Assembly: GCF_030463565.1 (NCBI RefSeq)
Contig: NC_134652.1
Coordinates: 6,475,897-6,539,896, forward strand
Origin: Pelecanus crispus
Lineage: Eukaryota; Chordata; Aves; Pelecaniformes; Pelecanidae
Direction: 5' to 3'
Length of the DNA stretch: 64,000 nt
This document shows positions 24,700 to 35,799 of this stretch, one piece after another. The position numbers were made by a program, and so were the translations under genes. The notes under the pieces are model-generated. The model did no database searches, was not told the origin of the DNA, and saw only the letters and a program-made list of their open reading frames with translations. Each line of letters begins with the position of its first letter. Within the stretch, counting starts at the first letter, position 1.

Positions 24700-25905
24700 A
24701 CATGTTATATAAAGTTACTCGTTCCTATAGAGGTGTTTGTCTCCTCCTTATTCAAGATGATGATATTTTCAAGACATCAAATGAAACTAGCCAAGGCAAG
24801 GTGTGTATGACAAAAAAGTGCTGTTAGCTTGACACCTGCGAATCACAGCTGTACCTGTGAGGATGTTAGTAAGCAAATCTTGAGGCTGAGATCTTAAAAC
24901 ACACTAGGTAAAGAGCCGGTGTTGTGTCGCACAACTGGGTGCTGCTGTGCCATCCTGGGCTGTTCTGGAGGGGACAACCACCTGCTTTGGCCCTTCCTCT
25001 ACCCCATCCTCCCCCACTAATAAGGGGGAGGCAATTTGCATTCACTTTTACAGTGACTATTGTGCGCACCCATGCTCTTTTTCACAAACAAAACATGCCT
25101 GATCAATGGGTGCATTTTTTTTTTTCCTGCCTTGCAGATGTTGTTGCAACAGCTTTGCAGAGAAGTTACAGGTGGGCTTTGTGCTCCCATTGGGTCCCAC
25201 CATAGAGAGTCCCATACAACAAAGGCTTGCAGGTGTTTCCCATATCTTTGTGGTTATTCCTTTTGAAATGCATCTGTTAAAATGCATCTTGCCTACTGCT
25301 TAAAAAAATATTGCTTGGCAATGCGGATTGTTTACCTTAGCTTTAACTGCCCACCCACACTGAACCGGAGTGCATTTTATGTAATCCAGAAAGGCCACGG
25401 GTACAATGCGAGCCTTTGAACAGTGAGGCTTCCCTCCAGAGCGGGAGGCTCGGGGGGGAAAGGTGACCCAGAGATGTGGTAACATTTTTCACCTCGACTT
25501 CACTTTCCAGAAGGGCAGCACTGTAATAGTTGGCACCGACTGCTTTACCACCTGCCGTCTCCTCAACGTCCCAGCAGAAAACTGCACAAAACCCAGCTTG
25601 TCTTTAGGTAATTGCACTTGTAAAGTAGAAGCAGGTCACTTCAGCATTACACATGGCATCTTACTAAGCACCTCATGATATATAAAATTAAGACAAATGA
25701 AAAAAAATTCCTAAAGTGCTTCTGTGGTCACAGACTGTATAATTGACTTGAATCTGGTAAGGTTTCCTGGGCTATGAGTCCATACTTCCCATAACCTTTT
25801 GGAAAAGCTTTGATTTAATTTCATTTTCCTTCCGTAATAATTACTGATATCCTGTGAAGCAATCAAAACAAGCGATCAAAGTAGGGCATAGGAAAACAGA
25901 CCCAA
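24700..25905. other. Unique, locally GC-richer sequence without a gene
   Basis: Between about 24,920 and 25,500 the sequence is GC-richer and produces many overlapping frames on both strands (for example 24,924-25,205 plus and 25,057-25,287 minus). None matches a known protein and none has a convincing start with splice sites. No repeat was recognised. Confidence 0.45.
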
Positions 25906-25914
25906 CATACGGGT

Positions 25915-25998
25915 TCAATCCCTGCTCACTGCAGGGGGGTTGGGCTAGATGATCTCTCAAGGTCCCTTCCAACCCAAAGCATTCTATGATTCTATGAT
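25915..25998 (+). mobile_element. CR1 LINE, 5'-truncated 3' end
   Basis: The segment contains CAGGGGGGTTGGGCTAGATG, then GGTCCCTTCCAACCC, and ends in two copies of ATTCTATGAT at 25,981-25,998. These are diagnostic of the bird CR1 3' UTR and tail. Only about 80 bases remain, the usual result of 5' truncation during target-primed reverse transcription. The left boundary is uncertain by about 10 bases. There is no coding capacity. Confidence 0.9.
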
Positions 25999-25999
25999 A

Positions 26000-27900
26000 C
26001 ATCTAGCCTAATGTAGATGAAGGCTGTACACAATTTGCTTCTGAATTCTGAACATGAACTTATAACTAAGTTGGACTCACAAAGTGGTCTGGAAGGGACC
26101 TGGAAGTCAGAGGGTTATATTGGACAGTACTAATCTACTTTGCTCTATTAATTTTATTATAGGAGCAGCATATGTTGTTTTGGGGTTGGTTTGTTTGTTT
26201 TTTTTTTTTCCCCAAGATATGGTTTAGAAACCACTTGGAGTTATTTGGATGCTGCCTTCCAAATTCAATGCTTTCATTTTTTAATATCGTCATTCACTGG
26301 ATAGGCCAGCACTTGGTGAATTCTAGCCAGTTCCTTTAGAAGCAGTGCCCAAAACAGGCAGGACCTCACTAGCACCTAATTGCTTTTGGAAAATAAACAT
26401 TTTACCTCATATTTCCAATGCTCTGCCTAACAACATGGTAGGTCCTCTGCTTCTCATACATGAACAGAGATTAATGAGGACTTTAGTACCCACCCCCTCA
26501 TCAGACAGCCATCTACAAATAGGTGGGAAGAGTTGTTACCTGGTGTCTACCTCTTTCCTTTGCCTAAACTAGACAGTTAGTTTGACATAGGATGCTAACT
26601 TTTAAACAGTTAATGGCTAGTGCAATAAATCCCATGTCTACTGTGAAGTTTAAAAAGTTTTTTCACGGAAAAGTTTTGCACAGAATACAGCACTGGTAAC
26701 TGTAGAAGTCTACCAGCGTGATCCTGACCTCGAAGAGCAATTCTCTAAAGGTTCTGTAGTGCAGTAATCTACACATTTTTTTCCTCGTTGACTGCTAAAA
26801 AATGGAAACCCTTTATATTTTTGGTACAATAGATTCCTTGAAGTGTATGTCTTTGTAGCCAAATGCTCTGTAGAGCACATTACTGCTGTTCTGTGCAAAA
26901 ATTATATTTCATTTGCTTCCAGTTTGGTTAATCCTAAGCAGCAGTAAGACCTAAGAATGATGAGTTTTAATGTACTGGTTTGTTGTGCATAGGAGTCCTA
27001 AATTCCCTAAGTCTTTTACGATTTCCAGTATTGTAGTGGTAATAATAGAAGTTTCAGAAGAGTTGCATATGAGCAATTCTAAGCAGAAAAAATTCCTCCA
27101 GTTGTGCTAAATTGGTGTAGGCACCTACCACAGACTAGTGAGTCTAGTCCATATTCCTGAAACTAGGCTACTAACTAGATATATTTACTTAACTACATGT
27201 TGTGCCTGAAACATAAACTTTCTTACGTGTTTTAGTATTTTTTGTATCCTCAGATAACTCCTATATAATTTCTCTTAAGAAAGCTCAAAACACTTGACGT
27301 ATGGTGATAAATTAATGAATGACACTCTAATTTCCAATCTCTCTTACTCATCTTTTCCCCCTGCATACCTTGGTCTTCATGCCACAGATACGCAAGCAGT
27401 TTTCATCTTCTCTTTTCTTACCTCAAGCATAGTAAGTGTTTTAATGATAAGATACACTGTCCTAGTCCCTTATTTAGAAGCTTATTTAAATGTACTTTTA
27501 CCCACAAAGTACAGGTCAACTGCATTTGAAATAATTGCCCTTAAACAAATCCAGCACATTCTACTTGCCTGACAAAGTTGTTCTGTATAATCGTTAATGA
27601 AGTTTTGGATGGGCAGGGAGAAATAACGCACTGCATAAAATTGTGAGCTACAGAACCACATGCTTGATGTCTCCATCCATAAACATGCTACCTCATTTCT
27701 AACACAAGGCTGTACCAAATATTATGCAGGGCCATGTGATTACCTATTTAAGCAAATGAAAGGTAGCGTTCATAACCAAAGGCTCTTGACCTGATGATTA
27801 CCCACTTGCTCCCTTTCTTAAGATACTTCTATGAGGAAAAAAAAAAACCCAAAACCACTAGACTGCTTGTTTGGGTACTTTTGTGAGGAGAGGCAGAGGG
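26000..27900. other. Unique sequence from 26.0 to 27.9 kb
   Basis: AT-rich single-copy sequence with frames of 92 codons or fewer and no recognised domain. A segment at about 26,085-26,130 (CTGGAAGGGACCTGGAAG) faintly resembles an inverted CR1 3' end but is too short and diverged to call. Confidence 0.5.
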
Positions 27901-27929
27901 AATCTCATTAACCTTGAAAGAGATTTTCC

Positions 27930-28060
27930 TGAATCTAAGAAAGGCTCCTTCATATTTTTCTTATTAATTATGCTGCTTTAGTTAAATTAACCAGAATAGC
28001 CTTCAGATGCCTCTGCAGTCATTTATGAACAACAATGGTCATTCTGTCCTAAGATGCACT
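27930..28060. promoter_or_regulatory. Candidate conserved non-coding element
   Basis: Repeat-free block with ATTAATTA at 27,963-27,970, GTTAAATTAACC near 27,981 (a near-palindromic HNF1-like core), and a SOX-like ACAATGG at 28,032-28,038. Typical enhancer-like texture; conservation and function are untested. Confidence 0.3.
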
Positions 28061-28064
28061 AAAA

Positions 28065-29760
28065 ATGTGGAATGGTGCTTTCTATAGCATGAAAGCAAAC
28101 GTAATGCTGAAGTGGTCTAGGTGAACAGAGAAACACGTGGAACAATATAACCCAGGGGTTACCTCAGTCGTCTTAAATACTGCAAAATCTCTTTTGGATG
28201 TCTGTAATTGGAAAAAGAGCAGAAGACAAAGAAACTGAAGAACTATCGGTGGGGAGGCTAACCCAGGTAAAAACAAATCTAATAGGAAAAATGGAACTGA
28301 CTTCACTGTAAAGCCAGATGATTTAAATCTTCTGCTTTAAACTCCACAGATCTCACTGGTGGAACAACAGATAAAAGACATGAAAATATTGAATGGGAAA
28401 TACATGAGTTAATGCTGTTTGAATACAAAGTGAAATCAGGCATCCAAAGGCAGAGGTGTCACTGGAAAGGGCTTTTTTACACACGTGTCACCTCAGAGGA
28501 CATCCTGTTTTTATTTCTAAGTCAGCTAGGACTTGTTTCAAAGAATGAGCACATACTTTACCGAAACCCTTCCTAGTGAAATGCAATGAGAACAGAGCAA
28601 AGTTCTCCAGCAAAGGAATGCTGATGGACACCAGCCGAGGTCCACCCCACACAAGGCAGCTTCAGGCTGCTGCCACCCACCTCCATCTGCACCCAGGAGC
28701 CACCCAGTCTGATTATTTTTGTCTAGGATTTTTGACTGATGGGTGCTACGAACAGGAGGTCTGTATTAAGGAAAGTGGGATCAGAAAAGGAATGAAGCAA
28801 AAGTGCAAGAACATTAGATGTTTACAGTAAAGGTTAAGAGGAAAAAAAACCACAGAAAGACAAGAAAACTCAATATGTTAAAGCATATCAAAAGATCTCT
28901 GTAAAAAGGATATAGAGCCATTGGATGGTTCAAGTCAGCACCTTTGTTCAAACTTTGGTAAGAGCTATATCACTTAAATAATACAGAAAGTATATGTCTA
29001 ATGCTACTGAAATCAGTCCAGCTGAAAGTTCGTGCCCAGGGTTGAGAAACTGAATGTAGTTTTTGACAAATACTGACAGAAAGAAAAACAAAACTGAAAT
29101 CTGGGTTGATGTTTGTTGTTACTAGAGAGTAACAGCAGTTAGAGGTCATCAGCATGAAATAAAAACAGTCCATGTAGTGTTACCTCAGACAACTTACTTC
29201 ATTTGTAATTGGCCTTAAATTTCACCTAAGTCTTTGGTATAGACACCAAATTTGGCTCTCCAAATGCCAAAAACATAAGTGAAATATTTTCAAAACAATT
29301 TCTGAAACAGCTGGGACAGAAGAAGATGATCTGCAATCAGATAGTACAAAAACTAATAGAATTGGTTTGATAGGTAGCATCACCCCCCCTTTTCTCAAAG
29401 AGTTTTTAATTTGTTCTCACTATAGCATTATTGCTTAGTCACGCAACCATCAGCCTTAAAAACCAAATAATTAATAAACCAAAGTCCATTTGTCTTTCAA
29501 ATCCCTTTAACTTTGTGAAGCATACATTTCACATTAAGTCCTCTGCAGAATGGTGTTATACTTATGTTATATTGGAACCAGAGCAATGCTTTGCTTTTTC
29601 CCCCGTGTCTGAGCTTTATGAAAATAATGGCTGGATCTGCAGGCTCTTACCCTCCCACGAGCACTGGCCTCTTCAGCAAATTCTTGTTGCTGTCTTGTCT
29701 TCAGGGAAAGCCTTAGATGTACAGGCTTATCTTGGTGATTTAAACACAGCTACCTAAGGA
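28065..29760. other. Unique sequence from 28.1 to 29.8 kb
   Basis: Single-copy AT-rich DNA. The 108-codon plus frame ending at 29,757 starts at a non-ATG codon and has no domain I recognise. No RNA gene or repeat is evident apart from short A runs. Confidence 0.5.
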
Positions 29761-29769
29761 TGTGATGGA

Positions 29770-29912
29770 TTTCCTTTATTTGCAGACTTCCAGTCAAGAC
29801 TAGATGGATATCTAAGAGATATGTTATTGCTCAAAGAGAGAGAGAGGTGCCTGATGCAGAAATTACAGGGTCAGATTCAAAGGCCTGTGTAATGGGAGAG
29901 GTCAGGCAAGGT
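29770..29912 (+). mobile_element. Old CR1-type LINE fragment, interrupted
   Basis: Begins with TTTCCTTTATTTGCAGACTT, then CCAGTCAAGACTAGATGG, and continues with CTAAGAGATATGTTATTGCTC, GATGCAGAAATTACAGGG and GGCCTGTGTAATGGGAGAGG. This is collinear with the 3' part of old amniote CR1 ('gacttccagtcaagactggatgcc...', '...atgcaggaatcactgggtgaaattctatggcctgtgttatgcaggaggtcag'). The terminal 'ccttctggcc' block is missing. A GAGAGAGAGAG run at about 29,836 seems to have expanded inside it. It is strongly diverged and non-coding. Confidence 0.65.
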
Positions 29913-31648
29913 GAGCTTGTACTTCAAACCAGCGCATCTACACTATAAATTTCAAAGATGTCTGTAAAAGTATGAAAAGCACAAGGAATTTAGTGCAAAG
30001 CATTTACCTTTTTCTTTTACCTGAGCTGTAACCCAAGGCTTTGCTTTTCCACCACATCATTTTGAAAGGAAATTAATTTTCCTGCTCACTAGTTTTACTG
30101 AAATTATTTAAAGCAAATTCTCAGCTACCACTTAACTTGAGCATAGAAACTTTCTTAATCCCAAAGCTCCCTCATTTCAACACTTCCCTCCAACAAGAGC
30201 TCCACCTGAAACAAAAATAATTTCTCTCCCTAACCTTTCAACCCACAACTCCCTATTCAGCTTTAAATGTAACCCTGGGGAAGAGGATTTCTCCTCCTTT
30301 TTCTTCATATTAGATATTTACTCGCTTACATGTTTTCATCTAGTCTTTCCTCAGCCCCTGATCCTGAAATGAGCTGGTTCACAGGACAGTCACAGAGCAT
30401 CACTGAAAGTGAGGAGGGCTTACCTGTGGGGAAACTCCTTGAAGGGTAGGTCTACATTTGGAAAATCTTCAAAGAAAGGATGGAGTGGATATACACACGC
30501 ATATAGCACGTTGGCACTATGGAGCTTCTGCCTGTCCAGGACCTCTTGTTGCTATAGGAATATAAAATTTAAAACTTGTTATATGGTGGTTACTACATGG
30601 CTGTGGGGCAGAAGTCCTCAGTAACTGCCTAGGCTTCCCTAACCTTCTCAGTTGTCTATAACATTGTGGCTTTTTCTGCCTCTTTGGGGAGGGGTTGGAG
30701 AGAAGGGGGCAATAGCAAATGGGTCCACTCCGTCAGACCAGACATATTCAAAGGTGATAACCAAAGGCTGAATGAACCTGGCTGTTCCTGTCCCCACCTA
30801 GAGCCAAAAGCTGCACTTGGTTACTACTTTCCTCACCTAGAACCAGTCTTTGCTCTATAGCCAAGGGTGCCAGCTCAGGAGAAACACTGACGGTGTCCTA
30901 TTAGTACATTAGTTCTTAGGTCCTAACATCTTATGAAGATGGGGCAAGGCAAGGCGAGAGTGTGCCACATTGAACTTCTGTACAGCTGCAAAGGAAGATT
31001 AAGCATGCAGCATGCTGGGTCTAATTGTAGGGTCATTTCTGGAACCTGAGGAAGCTCAAAACGAGAAGGAAACAACACTAAAAAAACAAGCCTCCTGCTT
31101 TCTAACAAAACAAGCCGAGGAAGTGCCAGGTTATCGTGAAACGGAAGCAGCTGAAAAATATTAAAAGAACTGATACTTGCAGTATCTAGAAAAGAGCTCA
31201 TTCAAAATACAGTGCTGGGGGCACAACTGGAAACTGAAGTCATATAACTCTAAATAGAAATGTGAATATGCTGGCTACCTGCAAAAAATACAACTGTAAT
31301 GCAAATCTTGGAAAGTGAGAGCTGTGAGCCGAGCCAGCCTCAGTGGGGGTGCCAGTGGCTGCCCAGATTTCTTAGCACTGGGCCTTTATGAGCTGAGCAC
31401 TTTACTGAGCATGTTTTCTTTAATATTTATTTTCACAGAATCAGCCTGATCTCATGTTCCAAGAATGAAACCCTGGCATGGAAGTGGCATATCTGCTAGT
31501 TAATGTCAACATTTGATGTGCAATCGGAGAGTAAACAGGATTTCATATTGTGGTAAAAACTGAGCTACTATTTGCTTTAATTCTATTTTCTTTGTGTCAG
31601 ATACATTAAGATTCTCATAACATAGTAAAAGAATTTCATTCTTACTTG

Positions 31649-31664
31649 AAAAAAAAAAAAAAAA
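31649..31664. repeat. Poly-A tract (16 nt)
   Basis: An uninterrupted A run followed by an A-rich stretch (GAAAACAAAAAG). Confidence 0.9.
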
Positions 31665-32813
31665 GAAAACAAAAAGTACCTAATTCTACAAGTTCAAGCA
31701 AAATGTTGTAATATCTAGCTAGTAATGAATAGCTTGAAACATCCTTTGCAGAAAATATCATAATAAAAGACCCCAGTGATTTGCACAGTACTAAACTAAT
31801 AATGAGGGAAAGAGCACACTTAACTGTGAATGAACTACCCTGTAGCAAAAAGGAAATTTCTCCCTGACTTAAAAATAGGCAAGGCCAGACTAAGTTATCG
31901 TACTGAGTGGGTACAGCCAGCTGACTAAATGTCACCAGCTATAGAAACTATGCCTGTGTGAATGACCCAGTTCATCCATGTGCTTTATTGTCCTCTACTC
32001 TTCTGGACAAAAGATTACAGGAGAACACGTTTCAAACCATGATGTCCCAAGTTTGGGAAGAACTGAGCCATTGGGACTCCCACTGCTGTAGGAAGGCAGT
32101 GCTCACCCCCCACCAGGATTTAGCCTTAGGCTCACAAATACAGCAATTAGTGACAACCACCACTGGCACAGCACTTCTGTGTCTTAGAGCAGAAACACCT
32201 GCGGCATATCCCACCCTGGCAGGGAAATGGAGCTAGTGACCTAACAGTCTTTTCCACCTCTGACTTCTGGGGTTTTATGAATTGTCAGTCACACCTAAGT
32301 GTGATATCGCTATAAAACCCCAGCCATGTAAGAAAGCTGGCAGAAGTCTTTGGCTGTGCAACTCTGTGGTTCTATGCCTAGCTGTGTCCGAAAAACTGAA
32401 AGGATGTAGAAGGCTTTTAAGGATCGGTGTTGACCATTGCCTTCAGATATATTCACAGACACAAAATCCAGTTATATAGACAGCAAACTCACCTGGTTTT
32501 TGGGCTGCAGGTGAGACGCAACTTTGAAAAAAAACAATAAAGGAAAAAAGAAAAATAAAGCAAATTCCCTCTAAACACCACCTGTACGGAGGAGAGACTG
32601 ATAACAGCTTTGGTGTTAGGACTTCCCTGTGTTGCAGGAAGTCCCTAGAGCAAGGCGAGGGAGCTAACGGAGATGCTGTACCCACTGCTGCCTCTCTGCT
32701 GAGAGACCGCCACGTGAGTCAGTGGAAGTGGTTGCACATGGGCTAGCCATGACACCCACCTGGCCACCGGCCACCACTACCCTAACACTGGTGCAGATCT
32801 TGCTCTTTAGTGC

Positions 32814-32832
32814 TTTTTTTTTTTTTTTTTTT
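32814..32832. repeat. Poly-T tract (19 nt)
   Basis: An uninterrupted T run between GTGC and GCATAATATGC. No associated insert is recognisable. Confidence 0.9.
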
Positions 32833-34031
32833 GCATAATATGCTGCAGTGGGAAAGTTTCTTTGATTCAAGCACAATGACAGTTTAATAAAGCAATAAAA
32901 ATATGTATGAAACAGAGAGGCAGAACTATTTTCTTCTCCCCCTCCAAAATCCTGTACTGGGAAAAGAAAACGCTGAAAACCAGGTCTTCAAATCATACAC
33001 CGGTACTCTAAACCTGGGACTGTCCTTCATCTTACTGTATAATCATCAAGCTGATTTGGCTGTATATTACATATGTATATGGCATCTGTATTTTTTCCAG
33101 AACTTGGAAGTAGTTGTTCTATAGCATGGTTTAAATCATGCTGTAGAAAAGGGCCACTCAAGATGTAGAGCTGGAAAGCAGAACTGCTGAGCTGTCTGAG
33201 GTATTTTAAACAAGATTTCGGTCCAGGTCCCTCTCCACCATGTCCTCATGTTGGGAAAGTATATTCAGCACTGACATGACTTTCCCAGGTGTTTTCTACT
33301 GGGACAGAGTGCAGAGTGTGCAGTTAATCATGAGTGCATTCAAGTGTCCTAAGGTCTTTGGGTGAAAGCTGTTACAGACATTGAAAAAGTGTTTAATAAT
33401 CAGAGCCCCATGTCCTGAGCACAGGCTGGGTTCACAGGAGTTCACACACCTCTTACAAAGTTTAGGCCAAAATGTAAGCGGCCCAGAGTCTAGCTGCAAT
33501 TTCAGGTGGCAGCAGGGACTGCACATCACTGGGACTCCCTCCCAGGAAAATGAGGGCAAGCATGTCCAAACTGCCCTTTGGGGTGACCCATGCAACGCAC
33601 TTGAGATGTCAACAGATCTCAGAAGGTGCACAATGCCCTTTACCCAGAGGAACACCCATTCAAATCACCGCTAAGCAATCTTTATCCAGGGGCACTCAGC
33701 TTGAGGCTTTCATTTTGTTTTGAAAGGAGAGTGCATACTGAATTTCCAGGATCATGACTACATCGTAAGGTGTATGTTGAGTATTGCTGCTATTCTAAGC
33801 TGCAGGCACAAATTACTGTGTGCAGTTGCTTACAGTTGACAAAAAAAATACTTTTTATCACAACTACCTCACAAATAATGTCAGTTAAAAATTACTGTCC
33901 TCATGAGAAATCAGTGCAGGGTCTTTCAACTAATAGGAAATGCAAGTCAAAACATGCTGTTCTTCCTCATTTGCACTATGCTCTCATAAAAAGAAACTGG
34001 ACATATGAAGGCAGTGAGGATGAAGACTTTG

Positions 34032-34053
34032 CCTCTCTTTCTCTCTCTCTCTC
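34032..34053. repeat. Short (CT)n microsatellite
   Basis: CTCTCTTTCTC followed by CT units, about 22 nt in all. A minor simple repeat. Confidence 0.8.
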
Positions 34054-34208
34054 AAACTGAGGGTAGAACAGATTCAGCAGGTTCTTCTCACAAATACAGA
34101 CAAATGCAGTCCTCTAATCCAGTGAGACAGTAATGATATGGGCACTGTATTCCATGCTATTACACTGTACGGACTGTTATGGCATAGCAATCAAGCTGTG
34201 AAACTCAC

Positions 34209-34230
34209 AAAAAAAAAAAAAAAAAAAAAA
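34209..34230. repeat. Poly-A tract (22 nt)
   Basis: An uninterrupted run of 22 A after GAAACTCAC. The upstream flank has no AATAAA signal and matches no LINE or mRNA I know. Confidence 0.9.
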
Positions 34231-34739
34231 GAAAGATTTTTTGCCAAGAGAAAGGAAAAGGTGATTTCTATTTCTGTTTTATGTACATAGAGGCAATGGG
34301 AGAGTTGCCTTGTGTAAACTTTTATTCTTAGGAGAATAAAAGGATAAAATCACCATAAATGAAAAAGTCACACCCACTGTAACAATTTCCTAGGGTTTTT
34401 TCCCTGGTTTTCTCTGATGTTCTTTAAGACTACAACTGCAAAATGTTTTTTTTATTTTGTAAAAACGTTGGACGGGATTGTTTTCCTCTTATGAGATAGG
34501 AATTACCCAAACGAACCTTAGATGGCTGAAGGTGAGTTTATCTGCAACTTCTGTAGCAGTTAGAGGGAATATAAATAAACCTCTCCGTTCTCCAGGAAGT
34601 AGGCATGGAAAGGAAAGAGACTATTACCCTACACAAATCAACATATATGCACGGAAGTATCTGCAATAGGCTGGCTTAGCGAGTCATGTTGAAAATGTGT
34701 TAAATTCCCATTGTATTCTCAAGTTAGAAGTTCCCCACA

Positions 34740-34940
34740 CAGGTAGAGCCTCATGCTACCGGGACCGGGGTAAGAGCCGTCCTTTTCCTTTCACAAACTG
34801 CTGGCAGCTGCCTGACTGTCCCTGCTCCGCCGAGCAGGAGCTCTCCCGCAGGTCTGCAGCGGGGCTGGGACAAGCGGGACACCGGCCTTGAGACAGAGAC
34901 CGGAGCGCCGGGGACGTGGCACAGCCTGACACTAACATCT
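34740..34940. other. Small CpG-rich patch
   Basis: CpG dinucleotides cluster here (ACCGGGACCGGGG, GCTCCGCCGAGC, CTCCCGCAGG, GCAGCGGGG, AAGCGGGACACCGG, CCGGAGCGCCGGGGACG) against a CpG-poor background. At about 200 bases it is marginal for a CpG island. It contains a GCTCC / GGAGC inverted repeat at about 34,824-34,841. It lies a few hundred bases left of the enhancer-like block at 35.17 kb, so an unmethylated regulatory element or the promoter of a non-coding RNA is possible. No coding exon is recognisable. Confidence 0.4.
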
Positions 34941-35164
34941 CAGGTGCATGAGGAAGTCATGGTCTGCATCCACTGCTCCCTCCTGCAGGCTGGAGGCTCG
35001 CTGCTGCCCTCCTCTTCCCCATTTTAAATGCTTTTGAGTATTGCTGGCATGTATTTTTTTGAAGTGCATCATACAGTCTTGTACACCAGCTGTATACAGT
35101 TTCTGTATCACTTTAAGCAGCGCAGCAAACTCCTTAACACAACACTGAACCATGCCGTGGCACT

Positions 35165-35655
35165 CGGGTTTTTTCTACCATAAACCAATTAAGTATTAAG
35201 AGAAGTTAATCATTAGACGGCTAGTTGTACATTAAGACAGACTCCCTTCTTTGTCTTCCAGCGTTATTAAATGTTGTCGTCTTTGAAATGCCATATAAAA
35301 GTGATAGATGCCCTTTCTTTAAAAGTCAGGCATCTAGTCAAGTTGTGTTTTATATTAGTTCAGCAACAAAGAGCCCTCCTTGTTTAAATATAGAAGCGTA
35401 AAGCAGATAAGGTTAAGTAAGCTGGCTGCTGTGAGAGCGCCAGGTCTGCTCGCTGTTCAGATAAGCAGCTGGAGGGGCAGGGGAGTATTCGCTGTGCAAG
35501 ATTGCACCGTATGAGTTACAGCGTGGAGACAAGGGTACGAGGCGAAAACAAATTAAGCTGAGGCCAAAGATGCAAATGGTCAAATATATTTGTGATAACA
35601 AGGTGGAAAGCCGTTGGCATTTCCTAAGGACATCTAATGGATTTTGAAAGATAGT
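35165..35655. promoter_or_regulatory. Candidate enhancer / conserved non-coding element
   Basis: The most motif-dense repeat-free block in the window. It carries AT-rich homeodomain-type cores (CCAATTAAG near 35,185; TTAATCATTAG near 35,207; ACATTAAGAC near 35,229; AAATTAAGC near 35,550). Two AGATAAG GATA sites lie at 35,405-35,411 and 35,459-35,465, the second abutting a CAGCTG E-box at 35,466-35,471. AACAAAG is near 35,364, and a perfect POU octamer ATGCAAAT sits at 35,570-35,577. No open frame or transposon explains it. Developmental enhancers commonly combine these factor classes, but conservation and activity are inferred, not shown. Confidence 0.4.
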
Positions 35656-35724
35656 TTGGCATGCAAGTTGCTGCTTAAAACAATTTCAGAAACAAAGCAA
35701 ACGCTCCCCAGGAACGCTGAAAAG

Positions 35725-35786
35725 GGTGCGTGCATGTGCGTACGTGTGTGCCTGAGTGTGCTTGCTTGCACGTGTGTGGGGGGTTT
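35725..35786. repeat. Degenerate GT/GC alternating repeat
   Basis: A run of alternating purine-pyrimidine steps (GTGCGTGCATGTGCGTACG, then TGTGTG) followed by CTTGCTTGCACGTGTGTG and a G6 run. It looks like a decayed (GT)n microsatellite with CpG-containing steps. The first 25 bases or so have the alternation favoured for Z-DNA. Confidence 0.7.
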
Positions 35787-35799
35787 GTCCTTCTAGGTA

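Larger units (their letters stand above)
29915..34030. other. Unique sequence from 29.9 to 34.0 kb
   Basis: Single-copy DNA. The paired frames at 33,296-33,655 (minus, 119 codons) and 33,381-33,674 (plus, 97 codons) lie in the same GC-richer stretch and neither shows a recognisable family. The frame at 31,642-31,935 owes its length to a poly-A tract. No splice pattern, promoter or RNA gene is supported. Confidence 0.5.

Noticed and set aside
25913..25924. GGTTCAATCCC resembling a tRNA B box
   Set aside because: It lies at the left edge of a CR1 fragment, and no A box, acceptor stem or cloverleaf surrounds it. A similar GTTCAATCCC at about 61,979 also lacks tRNA structure.
26085..26130. Possible inverted CR1 3' fragment
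   Set aside because: Only CTGGAAGGGACCTGGAAG resembles the CR1 3' UTR. There is no tail and no collinear second block.
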